A stretch of 64,000 nucleotides of DNA. Source: Corynebacterium breve. GTDB taxonomy: Bacteria; Actinomycetota; Actinomycetes; Mycobacteriales; Mycobacteriaceae. This document shows positions 56,475 to 64,000 of the stretch, piece after piece. The notes under the pieces are model-generated. The model was not told the DNA's origin, made no database searches, and worked only from the letters and a program-made list of their open reading frames with translations. The stretch lies in the NCBI RefSeq assembly GCF_030252165.1, contig NZ_CP126969.1:1736001-1800000 (forward strand), read 5' to 3'. Numbering within the stretch: the stretch's first letter is position 1; each line of letters begins with the position of its first letter. A program made the translations under genes and the position numbers.

Positions 56475-57891
56475 ATCACCATTACAACGCTCTTCGCTAC
56501 GCCGACGTGTGGTTCTGTGGACCACGCTGGTCGTGCTTCTGACCATGGGCGCCGTCTTCGTCCTAACGCGATCTTTCCTCATCGGACAGGTAACAGATTC
56601 AGCGAACGCTGCCGTGGAGCAAGAGATTGAAGAGTTCAACCGGTTCGCCACCGAAGCCGTGGATCCACACACAGGTGAGCCCTTCACAACTTCGCGCTCA
56701 CTCTTTGAGGCGTACCTTTCCCGGCAGATCCCTGATGACGAAGAAGCCATGGTTGGATTTGTAGACAACCACATGATCCAGATGGACTATTCGCAGCTGG
56801 GCGGGCACCATCCGGAACCACTGGCATATGAGGATCCGCTAGTGGCCGAAATAGTCAACAGTCCCGTTCCCTCGGGCATTTGGAAAGACGTCCACTGGGC
56901 AAAAGTAACGGTGAACCAGGACGACATGTTCGCTACGGTTATCTACTCGGCGCAAGATCGGGCCGACGTCAACAGCAACCTCTGGTGGATTGCGTTGATC
57001 TCTTTCGGCGGCCTGCTCGCTTCGATCGTGATGGCGTGGTTGATTTCGGGGCAAGTAGTCGCACCGATTCGACGGCTGCAGGAAGTCGCCTCCTCCATCA
57101 ACAACTCTGATCTCACGCAACGCGTCCCGGTGGATAGTGACGATGAGATTGGGCACCTTGCAGAAACCTTCAACGCGATGCTGGACCGCCTCGAGCTTGC
57201 GTACCTTGAGCAGCGCCAATTCGTCGACGATGCTGGGCACGAGCTGCGCACACCGATCACGGTGGTCCGCGGGCAACTGGAGCTTTTGCCAACGACGCCT
57301 CCGGAGGAAAGGCAGCGCTCCATTGACTTAGCCACGGCTGAACTCGATCGCATGTCACGCATGGTTAATGACATGCTCACCCTGGCTATCGCTGACTCAG
57401 GCGACTTTGTAAAACCCGAGTCCGTCGATCTGACCGAGCTCACCATAGAGATCGATGACAAAGCCTCCACCATTTCTCAGCGCGCACAGCTACTCGAGGT
57501 CGCGGAGGGAACCGCTACGCTGGATGCGGAGCGCATCACCGAGGCGGTGCTCGAACTGTTCTCCAATGCTTTGAAATACTCCGACGATTCCGTGGAAATC
57601 GGCAGCACGTTACATGGATCTGGGACCGACGAGGTCGTGCGATTCTGGGTGCGCGACCGAGGCCAGGGAGTATCCAAAGAGCGACAGGCAGAGTTGTTCG
57701 ATCGCTTCAAAAGAGGTGATCAATACGCCGCAAGACCAGATGGTGCCGGACTAGGATTATCCATTGTTAAGGCCATCGCAGAGGCACACGGTGGCCGAGC
57801 GTACATCGAGTCGACCACAGGTCTTGGCTCCATCTTTGGAATCGAGATCCCAACGAAGCCACAACGCCCCAAGATAGGAGATCCAAAATGA
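56467..57891 (+). CDS. Two-component sensor histidine kinase
   Basis: 474 residues. Two membrane helices (VVLWTTLVVLLTMGAVFVL near 14-32 and WWIALISFGGLLASIVMAWLI near 175) flank an extracytoplasmic sensor of about 140 residues. A HAMP domain follows (VAPIRRLQEVASSINNSD). The HisKA box FVDDAGHELRTPITVV gives His258, and the ATPase has N box LFSNALKYS, G1 VRDRGQGVS and G2 GAGLGLSIVKAIAEAHGG. The start is the ATG overlapping the preceding secreted-protein gene. The stop overlaps the regulator start (ATGA). Confidence 0.93.
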   Translation: MTKSPLQRSSLRRRVVLWTTLVVLLTMGAVFVLTRSFLIGQVTDSANAAVEQEIEEFNRFATEAVDPHTGEPFTTSRSLFEAYLSRQIPDDEEAMVGFVDNHMIQMDYSQLGGHHPEPLAYEDPLVAEIVNSPVPSGIWKDVHWAKVTVNQDDMFATVIYSAQDRADVNSNLWWIALISFGGLLASIVMAWLISGQVVAPIRRLQEVASSINNSDLTQRVPVDSDDEIGHLAETFNAMLDRLELAYLEQRQFVDDAGHELRTPITVVRGQLELLPTTPPEERQRSIDLATAELDRMSRMVNDMLTLAIADSGDFVKPESVDLTELTIEIDDKASTISQRAQLLEVAEGTATLDAERITEAVLELFSNALKYSDDSVEIGSTLHGSGTDEVVRFWVRDRGQGVSKERQAELFDRFKRGDQYAARPDGAGLGLSIVKAIAEAHGGRAYIESTTGLGSIFGIEIPTKPQRPKIGDPK

Positions 57892-58541
57892 GTCGCATCC
57901 TGATCGCCGAAGACGATCGTGGCATCGCTGACTTCATTGAGCGCGGTCTTACGTCTGCCGGGTACGCCTGCAACGTGGTCGATTCCGGCCCCGTGGCGTT
58001 TGCCGCAGCCCGTTCCGGCGAATTCGACCTCATGATTCTCGATTTGGGTCTCCCGCATATGGATGGTGCCGACGTGCTCGACCAACTCCGAGTACTCAAA
58101 GTGTCCCTCCCGATCATCGTTCTCACGGCGCGCACGAAACTGGAGGACCGAATCCGAGTGCTTGAGGGCGGTGCCGATGACTACATGCCCAAGCCATTCC
58201 AGTTCGCAGAATTGTTGGCTCGCATTCGTCTACGCCTGAACGACAAGCAGACATCGTCCGTTGAACTCAGCCGTGGCGACATGGTTCTCGATCTACGCAC
58301 CCAGCGCGTTGAGATTGACGGGAAATGGAAGGATCTCTCTCGACGCGAGATGGGGCTGCTAGAAACGTTCATGCGCCACCCTGGCCAAATCCTGTCGCGC
58401 GCGCAATTGTTGTCCATGGTGTGGGGCATGGATTTCGACCCCGGTTCCAATGTGGTTGATGTGTATATCCGCACCCTGCGCAAGAAGATCGGAGCCGAAA
58501 AAATCGAAACCATTCGCGGATCTGGATACAGACTAGTGTAG
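57888..58541 (+). CDS. OmpR-family response regulator
   Basis: 217 residues. The receiver domain has the acidic pocket ILIAEDD, phosphoacceptor Asp52 in LMILDLGLPHMDG, Thr in VLTARTK and Lys in MPKPF. The winged-helix DNA-binding domain covers about residues 125-215 (SRREMGLLETFMRHPGQILSR, as pattern, and VDVYIRTLRKKIG). Partner of the upstream kinase by 4-base overlap. Targets unknown. Confidence 0.94.
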   Translation: MSRILIAEDDRGIADFIERGLTSAGYACNVVDSGPVAFAAARSGEFDLMILDLGLPHMDGADVLDQLRVLKVSLPIIVLTARTKLEDRIRVLEGGADDYMPKPFQFAELLARIRLRLNDKQTSSVELSRGDMVLDLRTQRVEIDGKWKDLSRREMGLLETFMRHPGQILSRAQLLSMVWGMDFDPGSNVVDVYIRTLRKKIGAEKIETIRGSGYRLV

Positions 58542-58547
58542 AACCAC

Positions 58548-59279
58548 CTAGGGCTGCAGGGAGGTTTCGTCTTCGCGGTGAGTGACCACGCGCACCTGGG
58601 CAACATCGGGGCGAATTGCCAGTTCGGAATACGCGATGACTTCCTCGCCCGCAAAAGTCTTGCGGGTAATGCGCAGCAGCTGGGTTCCGCCCGGCACATC
58701 CAGCGTTTTGCGCTCCGCGTCCGTGGCAGCCCCCGGCGTTACAAGATCTTCACGACGATCCACCGTGGTTCCCATCGTGATCGAAAACGCATCAATCAGC
58801 GCGAGGTCGAGATGCTCGATGACGGATTCAAACTCTCGTGCCACATAAAAAACCTCGACGATCGCCGGGTTGTCAGCAATATAACGAACGATTTCAGTGC
58901 GAAAGACTGGATCCCCGAGCTCCAGTGACAACGCGGAGGAAACACTGTGATTAGCTTCGACGATGCCCGACTGAACCACTTGATGGGTTTGCTCAAGCCC
59001 GATTTCGCGCAGCTGGCGATCGATGCCGACGATGCGCGTCAAATCAAGAACAGGAGGGATGCTTCGGACGAAGGTGCCACCGGTGCGCCCACGCTTGCGG
59101 TCGATAAGACCTTCCATCTGAAGCGTGTCAAGTGCGTGGCGCACGGTCATGCGGGCGACATTGAAGTCGTCGACAAGCTCTCTTTCCGCTGGTAGCCGAT
59201 CTCCTGGTTTGAGCTCACCCGATTCGATTCGGGCACGCAAGGATTCGGCGATTGCCACATAAGCGGGAATGCGCGGCAT
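58548..59279 (-). CDS. GntR/HutC-family transcriptional regulator (UTRA domain)
   Basis: 243 residues. The N-terminal winged helix has LRARIESGELKPGDRLPAERELVDDF and MTVRHALDTLQMEGLIDRKRG as pattern (residues 10-62). The C-terminal UTRA ligand domain follows, with FVRSIPPVLDLTR at its head and VIAYSELAIRPD near the end. Convergent with the response regulator (6-bp gap) and downstream of metB on the same strand but separated by 109 bp. Ligand unknown. Confidence 0.92.
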   Translation of the reverse strand: MPRIPAYVAIAESLRARIESGELKPGDRLPAERELVDDFNVARMTVRHALDTLQMEGLIDRKRGRTGGTFVRSIPPVLDLTRIVGIDRQLREIGLEQTHQVVQSGIVEANHSVSSALSLELGDPVFRTEIVRYIADNPAIVEVFYVAREFESVIEHLDLALIDAFSITMGTTVDRREDLVTPGAATDAERKTLDVPGGTQLLRITRKTFAGEEVIAYSELAIRPDVAQVRVVTHREDETSLQP

Positions 59280-59388
59280 GCTACCTCCGGTTCGTCTGGG
59301 TCTGAGCTTCGAATGTTACACGCATGCATTCTCGTTTACTCGGCAAATAACGCTCAAAGGTCTAGTTGGTAGCGTTGCTACCCCCGCA

Positions 59389-60525
59389 CTAGAGCTGCGC
59401 GAGGGCCTGCTCAATGTCGGCGAGAAGATCGTCGATGTCTTCGATACCGACGGAAATTCGAACCAATTCGGATGGCACGGCAAGTTCCGACCCTTCAACA
59501 GAAACGTGCGTCATCGTGGCGGGGTGCTCAATTAGAGACTCCACCCCACCTAGCGATTCCGCCAAGCAGAGCAGTTTTGTCGAGGTGCAGAATTTCTTCG
59601 CCTGCTCCTCCGTCTGGAAAATCACGGAGACCATCGCACCAAAGCGTCGCATCTGCTTCTTGGCCACTTCGTGGTTTGGGTGAGACTCAAGGCCCGGGTA
59701 ACACACGCGGGCGACTTCTTCGCGCTGGTTGAAAAACTCCGCGACCTTTTCTGCATTGTCGCAGTGCCGATCCATACGAACGCTGAGAGTCTTGATCCCT
59801 CGCGCGGTGAGGTAAGTATCAAAAGGAGACGGAATCGCACCCACCCAACCGAAGAAGAAACGCAGATGTTCTTCAAAGTCGCGGTCGTTCGCGCAGACCA
59901 AGCCGCCGATCACGTCTGAGTGCCCACCGAGGTACTTTGTCGACGAGTGCACCACCACGTCGGCACCCAGCTCTAGTGGCTGCTGGAGATACGGTGAGGC
60001 GAAAGTGTTGTCGACGACCAGTGTCGCCTCCCCCTTCGCTGCCGCCACCGCCTGGAGATCGACGATGTCTAGCGCCGGGTTGGTCGGCGTTTCCACCCAC
60101 ACGACCTTGGTATTGTCCTGAATCGCGTTCTTCACGTTGTCGGGTTCGGTGAAGTCGACAACTGTATGGCTAATGTCCCACTGGGTGAAAATCTGATTGA
60201 TCAAGCGGTAGGTGCCACCGTATGCATCGTTTCCGATAACGACGTGGTCGCCTGGCTTCAACAGAATGCGCAACACGGTGTCGATCGCCGCCATGCCCGA
60301 TGCATACGCAACTGCGTACTCCGCCTTTTCTAGCGCCGCGACCGTCTTCTCCAAAGCGGTAACGGTCGGGTTGCCCACGCGGGTGTACTCGTAGCCATTG
60401 CGTAGCTCGCCTAGACCGTCCTGCGCAAAAGTGGTTGACGCGTAGATCGGCACGTTGATGGACCCATACAGGCTGTCGGGTTCATAACCAGCATGGATCG
60501 AGTTGGTGGAAAAACCGGTAGTCAT
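59389..60525 (-). CDS. metB: Cystathionine gamma-synthase
   Basis: 378 residues of the Cys/Met-metabolism PLP family. YEYTRVGNPTVTALE carries the substrate/PLP region. PLP Lys lies in HSSTKYLGGHSDVIGG (near residue 202). YASGMAAIDTVL and CLAESLGGVESLIEHP are further signatures. Joins O-acetyl-homoserine with cysteine to cystathionine in methionine synthesis. The start is MTTGFSTNS with AAAGGA 7 bases upstream. A McbR-type operator lies 33 bases before it. Cystathionine gamma-lyase cannot be fully excluded by sequence. Confidence 0.92.
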   Translation of the reverse strand: MTTGFSTNSIHAGYEPDSLYGSINVPIYASTTFAQDGLGELRNGYEYTRVGNPTVTALEKTVAALEKAEYAVAYASGMAAIDTVLRILLKPGDHVVIGNDAYGGTYRLINQIFTQWDISHTVVDFTEPDNVKNAIQDNTKVVWVETPTNPALDIVDLQAVAAAKGEATLVVDNTFASPYLQQPLELGADVVVHSSTKYLGGHSDVIGGLVCANDRDFEEHLRFFFGWVGAIPSPFDTYLTARGIKTLSVRMDRHCDNAEKVAEFFNQREEVARVCYPGLESHPNHEVAKKQMRRFGAMVSVIFQTEEQAKKFCTSTKLLCLAESLGGVESLIEHPATMTHVSVEGSELAVPSELVRISVGIEDIDDLLADIEQALAQL

Positions 60526-60558
60526 AGGGGTCCTTTCAAACTGGGGTTTCAGCAATAG

Positions 60559-60574
60559 TAGACCAAGCTGTCCA
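60559..60574 (-). promoter_or_regulatory. McbR-type operator of metB
   Basis: TAGACCAAGCTGTCCA fits the published C. glutamicum McbR pattern TAGAC-N6-GTCTA with one mismatch. McbR represses sulfur amino-acid genes including metB. Confidence 0.65.
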
Positions 60575-60614
60575 TTCGGCGAGGAATTATATGCACGCCT
60601 AAGATGAAGCGGTG

Positions 60615-61610
60615 ATGTTTAACGCCCAATCGACACTTCGAGCGATCTCCGAGACACCGGTTCCCACTTCCGTTGATGATGCCGTTAACAGCGTTTCCGC
60701 ATGGTGGCAGAACCCGCTCACCAAAGAATGGATCGTCGAGCGCCCACTGAAAATCTTGCTGATCCTCGTGATCGCAACCATTTTGGACTGGGTTGCACGC
60801 CGCATTATCCGCCGCGCAGCTCAACACAACATCGATAACCAAGGCCGCGCATTCCCAATGATGCGCAAACGCACTGGCGACGAAGCCACTGCCCTACAAC
60901 AAGCACAGGAAGAACGGCGTAAGCAGCGCGTCAAGACACTGGCACAAGTAGGCAAGTCGGCCGCAGCCATCATCATTTGGGTGTGGGCCATCCTCGCCAT
61001 CCTTGGCGAACTCGGCCTCAACGTCGCACCGCTCATCGCCTCCGCAGGCATCGTCGGCGTCGCACTCGGCTTCGGCGCGCAGTCCTTGGTCAAAGACTTT
61101 CTCTCCGGCATTTTCATGCTTCTGGAGGATCAATACGGCGTCGGCGACACCATCGAGGTCAATGGCATCTCTGGCGATGTCGAAGAAGTCACCTTACGCA
61201 TCACCACGATTCGCGACATCGACGGTGTCCTCTGGTACGTCCGCAACGGCGAAATCCTCCAGGTAGGAAACTTCTCCGACCGCTACTCCGTCGCCCGCGT
61301 CCAGATCCCCATCGCCCTTGTCGCCGACCCAGTCCTCGCGTCGAATGTGATCGAGAAGTCCGCACAAGAAGCGCTTGCCGACGACGAATGGCGCAAGTGC
61401 ATCCTCGACGATCCGGTACTCAACGGCGCCACTGAATTCGCGGTGGACCACATGAGCTACCGAGTCACAGTAAAGACCCTGCCAGGCAAGCAGTGGGCAG
61501 TACAGCGTCATCTGAATGCACGCATTCTCGACGACCTCCTCGACGCAGGAGTACCCCTGCCGTATCCCAAGGGGCGACTCTTGCCGGGCGATGGCACCGA
61601 GACTGAGTAA
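60615..61610 (+). CDS. mscS: Mechanosensitive channel, MscS family
   Basis: 331 residues. Helices 1 and 2 (LLILVIATILDWVA and IIIWVWAILAILGELG) precede the pore-lining helix with APLIASAGIVGVALGFGAQS, then LVKDFLSGIFMLLEDQYGVGDTIEV, the MscS signature. A cytosolic cage domain follows. Releases solutes on hypo-osmotic shock. Starts at the ATG 60615 or the GTG one codon upstream. Divergent from metB; glbO follows 20 bp later. Confidence 0.92.
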   Translation: MFNAQSTLRAISETPVPTSVDDAVNSVSAWWQNPLTKEWIVERPLKILLILVIATILDWVARRIIRRAAQHNIDNQGRAFPMMRKRTGDEATALQQAQEERRKQRVKTLAQVGKSAAAIIIWVWAILAILGELGLNVAPLIASAGIVGVALGFGAQSLVKDFLSGIFMLLEDQYGVGDTIEVNGISGDVEEVTLRITTIRDIDGVLWYVRNGEILQVGNFSDRYSVARVQIPIALVADPVLASNVIEKSAQEALADDEWRKCILDDPVLNGATEFAVDHMSYRVTVKTLPGKQWAVQRHLNARILDDLLDAGVPLPYPKGRLLPGDGTETE

Positions 61611-61630
61611 CAGCACATAGGCTTGCCAGT

Positions 61631-62005
61631 ATGTCTACGAGTTTTTACGAGGCCGTCGGCGGCGACGAGTTCTTCACCGCATTGGTCGAGGGTTTCTACG
61701 CACAGGTCCGTGAGGATGACTTGATCGGGCCAATGTACCCGCAGGACGACTGGGAAGGGGCCGAACAACGACTGAAGTGGTTCCTGGCGCAGTATTGGGG
61801 TGGGCCAACCACATTCAACGAAAAGCGCGGTGCACCGATGCTGCGCCGCCGCCATTTCCCCTATGAGATCGGTGATGCCGAGGCACGACGGTGGCTTTCC
61901 ATGATGTCCAATTCTCTTGACCAGCTAGAAGTATCCGCTGCACATCGCGATGCCCTGTGGGATCATATGGTTCGAGTTGCAGCCATGATGATTAACAAGG
62001 AGTAG
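61631..62005 (+). CDS. glbO: Group II truncated haemoglobin
   Basis: 124 residues. YPQDDWEGAEQRLKWFLAQYWGGP, the proximal His in RRRHFPYEIG and the following RRWLSMM (Trp G8) are typical of GlbO-type globins in actinobacteria. These bind O2 and NO, often protecting respiration. 20 bp behind mscS and 13 bp before the chromate-family transporter, so a small operon is likely. Confidence 0.93.
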   Translation: MSTSFYEAVGGDEFFTALVEGFYAQVREDDLIGPMYPQDDWEGAEQRLKWFLAQYWGGPTTFNEKRGAPMLRRRHFPYEIGDAEARRWLSMMSNSLDQLEVSAAHRDALWDHMVRVAAMMINKE

Positions 62006-62018
62006 GTGGGAAGATTTC

Positions 62019-63155
62019 ATGTCGCGGATCGCGGACGTCGCAAAGAGCTTTGGTTATCTCGGACTTACGTCCTTCGGCGGCCCGACCGCACACCTGGGGT
62101 ATTTCCGCAATGAGTTCGTCGAGAAAAAGAAGTGGCTTTCCGACCGCACCTACGCAGACGTTGTCGCCCTAGCCCAATTCCTGCCAGGTCCCGCTTCCTC
62201 CCAGGTTGGCATGGCTCTGGGCTACCACCGCGCCAGTTGGCCGGGTATGGCCCTGTCATGGTTCCTCTTCACCGCCCCTTCGGCGCTCGTTCTCGCATTC
62301 TTTGGGCTTTTCCTCGCAGGTGATCAGAACATCGCTGAGTCAGGATGGATCGCTGGCCTTTTGGCTGCCGCCGTCGGCGTGGTCTTCCATGCAGTGTCCG
62401 CCATGGCAAAGTCCATGGCCAACACGGCTCTCACCGCAACGATCGCAGTTGCAGCCGCCATTGCCGTGCTGGCGATCGACGTCCCATGGACCATGATGGG
62501 GGTCATTCTGATTGCTGGCATCATTGGTTTCTTTGCGTTTCGTGGCGACAAAGACGAAGCGGATGACACTCCCGAGTTTCGCCCAGTGTCGCAAGGCGTT
62601 GCGATCGCCTGCTTGGTGCTTTTCTTCGGGCTGCTTTTCGCTTTGAGGCCACTCGGCTTCGACCGCGCCGCGGCCTATTACGAGTCCGGTGCTTTGGTGT
62701 TTGGCGGTGGACACGTTGTTCTGCCGCTGCTTGAAAGCTACGCAGTGGGCGACGGTTGGATGACTCAGCAGGAATTCCTCGCCGGATACTCGGTAGCCCA
62801 GGCTGTTCCCGGCCCACTGTTCACATTCGCGTCATACCTCGGCGCGGTTGACGGTGGTGTGTGGGGGTCTGTGTTGGCCACGGTCATGATCTTCCTACCG
62901 TCGTTCTTGCTCATGACCGCTGGGTTGCACTTCTGGCACCGCTTCGACTTTCTGCGACCAGCGTTTAAAGGCGCAAACGCGGCAGTGGTCGGGCTGCTTT
63001 TGGCAGCGCTTTATGACCCAGTGTTTACCCACGGCGTGACCAACATCGCCAGCCTGGCCATTGCCGCAGTAACCTGGTTGGCCCTAGCACAGTGGAAGTT
63101 GCCACCGTGGGCCGTGATGGCCGGGGCAGCCCTCGCTGGATGGATACTCCTCTAA
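62019..63155 (+). CDS. chrA: Chromate transporter (CHR) family protein
   Basis: 378 residues, two homologous halves of about six helices each. The N-terminal half has FGGPTAHLGYFRNEFV and FLPGPASSQVGMALGYH. The C-terminal half repeats the pattern as LVFGGGHVVLPLLES and AQAVPGPLFTFASYLGA. These are the CHR family signatures. Export of chromate, perhaps of sulfate-like anions. The AGGTGGGAAG before the ATG is a weak ribosome site. Confidence 0.9.
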   Translation: MSRIADVAKSFGYLGLTSFGGPTAHLGYFRNEFVEKKKWLSDRTYADVVALAQFLPGPASSQVGMALGYHRASWPGMALSWFLFTAPSALVLAFFGLFLAGDQNIAESGWIAGLLAAAVGVVFHAVSAMAKSMANTALTATIAVAAAIAVLAIDVPWTMMGVILIAGIIGFFAFRGDKDEADDTPEFRPVSQGVAIACLVLFFGLLFALRPLGFDRAAAYYESGALVFGGGHVVLPLLESYAVGDGWMTQQEFLAGYSVAQAVPGPLFTFASYLGAVDGGVWGSVLATVMIFLPSFLLMTAGLHFWHRFDFLRPAFKGANAAVVGLLLAALYDPVFTHGVTNIASLAIAAVTWLALAQWKLPPWAVMAGAALAGWILL

Positions 63156-63158
63156 GAC

Positions 63159-63779
63159 TTAGACGAAAAGGCCTAGTGACGCTGACTTATACACGGTGCC
63201 AAAAGGCGCGTCGAGGCGGATCCAACGCCCCACGGTAGACACCCGCAGGTGACGTGGAATCTCCACTGGTGCGCTAAATCCCGGGATCAAGCCCAATGAG
63301 GTGCACGCAAATACCATCCGCATGGGGATCTCGACCTCGTCATCGATGGTGATCACTGTCTGATCCAGCAAAGATTTCGGCGGTCCCAGCGGACCAGAGA
63401 ACTGGCGTGCAAGATCCTGGCCCTGATTGGCCAACTCGCGCACGACATCTACCGGCAGGGTTTCGCGTTCAACGAACCCAACCTTCGGAGGCAACGCGCC
63501 CATCCAATTGGGATCGCGGGCTGTCCCAACCGCTTCACGTTCCACTGCGAGGGCATCGCTGAGATCAAGTGCGGACACCACTGCCCCATCACGGGAGCTG
63601 GTGCCTTTAACTCGCCTCGATGCGATTACCTCGAAAGGTGTGGAGACGAAAACGTCGAGGTGGTCGTCGTTAAGCTGCGAAAAGCGGGCCAAGGCGGAGG
63701 CATCGAGGCCGACCGCTCGACTGACGAGGGCGCGGAGGCCAGCGGCGCCCTCGGTGATTTGGAGTGACTCGGTGATCAC
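63159..63779 (-). CDS. Conserved protein of unknown function
   Basis: 206 residues, no membrane helix or signal. Acidic and Arg-rich with DDHLDVFVSTPFEVIASRRVKG and SSRDGAVVSALDLSDAL, ending in a beta-rich part (IPRHLRVSTVGRWIRLDAPFGTVY). I recognise no domain. Its ATG overlaps the stop of the following thioesterase by 4 bases, so the genes are coupled and the role may touch acyl-CoA or lipid metabolism. Holds a copy of the GCTTRACGACGA element (63664-63675). Confidence 0.8.
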   Translation of the reverse strand: MITESLQITEGAAGLRALVSRAVGLDASALARFSQLNDDHLDVFVSTPFEVIASRRVKGTSSRDGAVVSALDLSDALAVEREAVGTARDPNWMGALPPKVGFVERETLPVDVVRELANQGQDLARQFSGPLGPPKSLLDQTVITIDDEVEIPMRMVFACTSLGLIPGFSAPVEIPRHLRVSTVGRWIRLDAPFGTVYKSASLGLFV

Positions 63780-64000
63780 GCGATGTCGCCAACTACGTCG
63801 GCGTCAGGGCCTTGGGTAAGGATGCCCACTTCCTTTTGGGTCAGGGAGCGAGGGCGTTCGGCTTCCATGTCGATAGCAACCTGGACGCATTCAACGACGC
63901 AAGCAACGCGGCCTTGACGGTCCTTGATCTCTTGGCGCGTGGTGAATGAGGTGTTACCGATTTCAACAACCTGCGTTTCGACGGTGACCACGGTGGTGTC
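63776..64000 (-). CDS. Acyl-CoA thioesterase, hotdog fold, C-terminal part (5' end outside window)
   Basis: 75 codons to the edge of the window, ending at the TGA at 63776. The strands VTVETQVVEIGNTSFTTRQEI and ACVVECVQVAIDMEAERPRSL fit the second half of a 4-hydroxybenzoyl-CoA thioesterase-like (YbgC/FcbC) hotdog domain. The catalytic Asp region lies beyond the edge, so the call rests on fold pattern only. Confidence 0.6.
   Translation of the reverse strand, partial: DTTVVTVETQVVEIGNTSFTTRQEIKDRQGRVACVVECVQVAIDMEAERPRSLTQKEVGILTQGPDADVVGDIA

Overview
The window is a stretch of chromosome from a high-G+C Actinobacterium, almost certainly a Corynebacterium. Three things point there: the gene order (proB-obgE-rpmA-rplU-rne, ndk, folC-valS, mdh, clpX, pca/cat/ben genes, clpP2-clpP1-tig, rpiB, pepN) follows what I recall of the C. 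glutamicum chromosome; there is a reductase of the mycothiol-linked Rv2466c family; and corynebacterial-type operators occur (a McbR box before metB, a ClgR-like box before clpP1). The species cannot be named from sequence alone.

Layout. 1-8.1 kb: two tandem 2-hydroxyacid dehydrogenase paralogues, proB, obgE, rpmA, rplU and a large RNase E, all on the minus strand. 8.3-17.4 kb: a TetR regulator and three secreted phosphatases (a Tat-exported PhoD type and two purple-acid-phosphatase-like paralogues, one broken by a single-base frameshift), with pirin, an AhpD-like protein, ndk and two membrane proteins of unknown function. 17.4-26.3 kb: a long minus-strand run mdh > Hsp70-like > valS > folC > DUF4233 > two overlapping ATP-grasp ligases. 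26.6-28.7 kb: a TetR regulator and clpX.

28.9-46.3 kb: a nearly self-contained benzoate/catechol pathway. BenE and BenK import benzoate, BenABC and BenD convert it to catechol, CatA, CatB and CatC open and isomerise the ring, and PcaD, PcaIJ and PcaF finish to succinyl-CoA and acetyl-CoA. Regulators are an IclR protein (PcaR-like) and a large LuxR-type ATPase (BenR-like). The protocatechuate branch genes are absent, and catC sits alone, antisense, behind benR. BenC carries an extra C-terminal domain resembling the ligand-binding FCD domain of GntR regulators. A 153-bp tandem repeat starts inside the 3' end of benK.

46.8-50.3 kb: clpP2, clpP1, tig, two identical tRNA-Pro(UGG) genes and tRNA-Gly(UCC). 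50.4-64 kb: a Met/Gly/Asp-repeat protein, an aldo/keto reductase, rpiB, the Rv2466c-type reductase, pepN, a three-gene operon (secreted Asp/Trp-tailed protein, histidine kinase, response regulator), a GntR regulator, metB, an MscS channel, a truncated globin, a chromate-transporter-family protein, a conserved protein of unknown function and a partial thioesterase.

Across the window a 12-mer, GCTTRACGACGA, recurs at least 15 times on both strands. Five exact copies are intergenic. Four of these lie directly behind a hairpin, where the U-tract of an intrinsic terminator would be. This is the most unusual pattern in the window.
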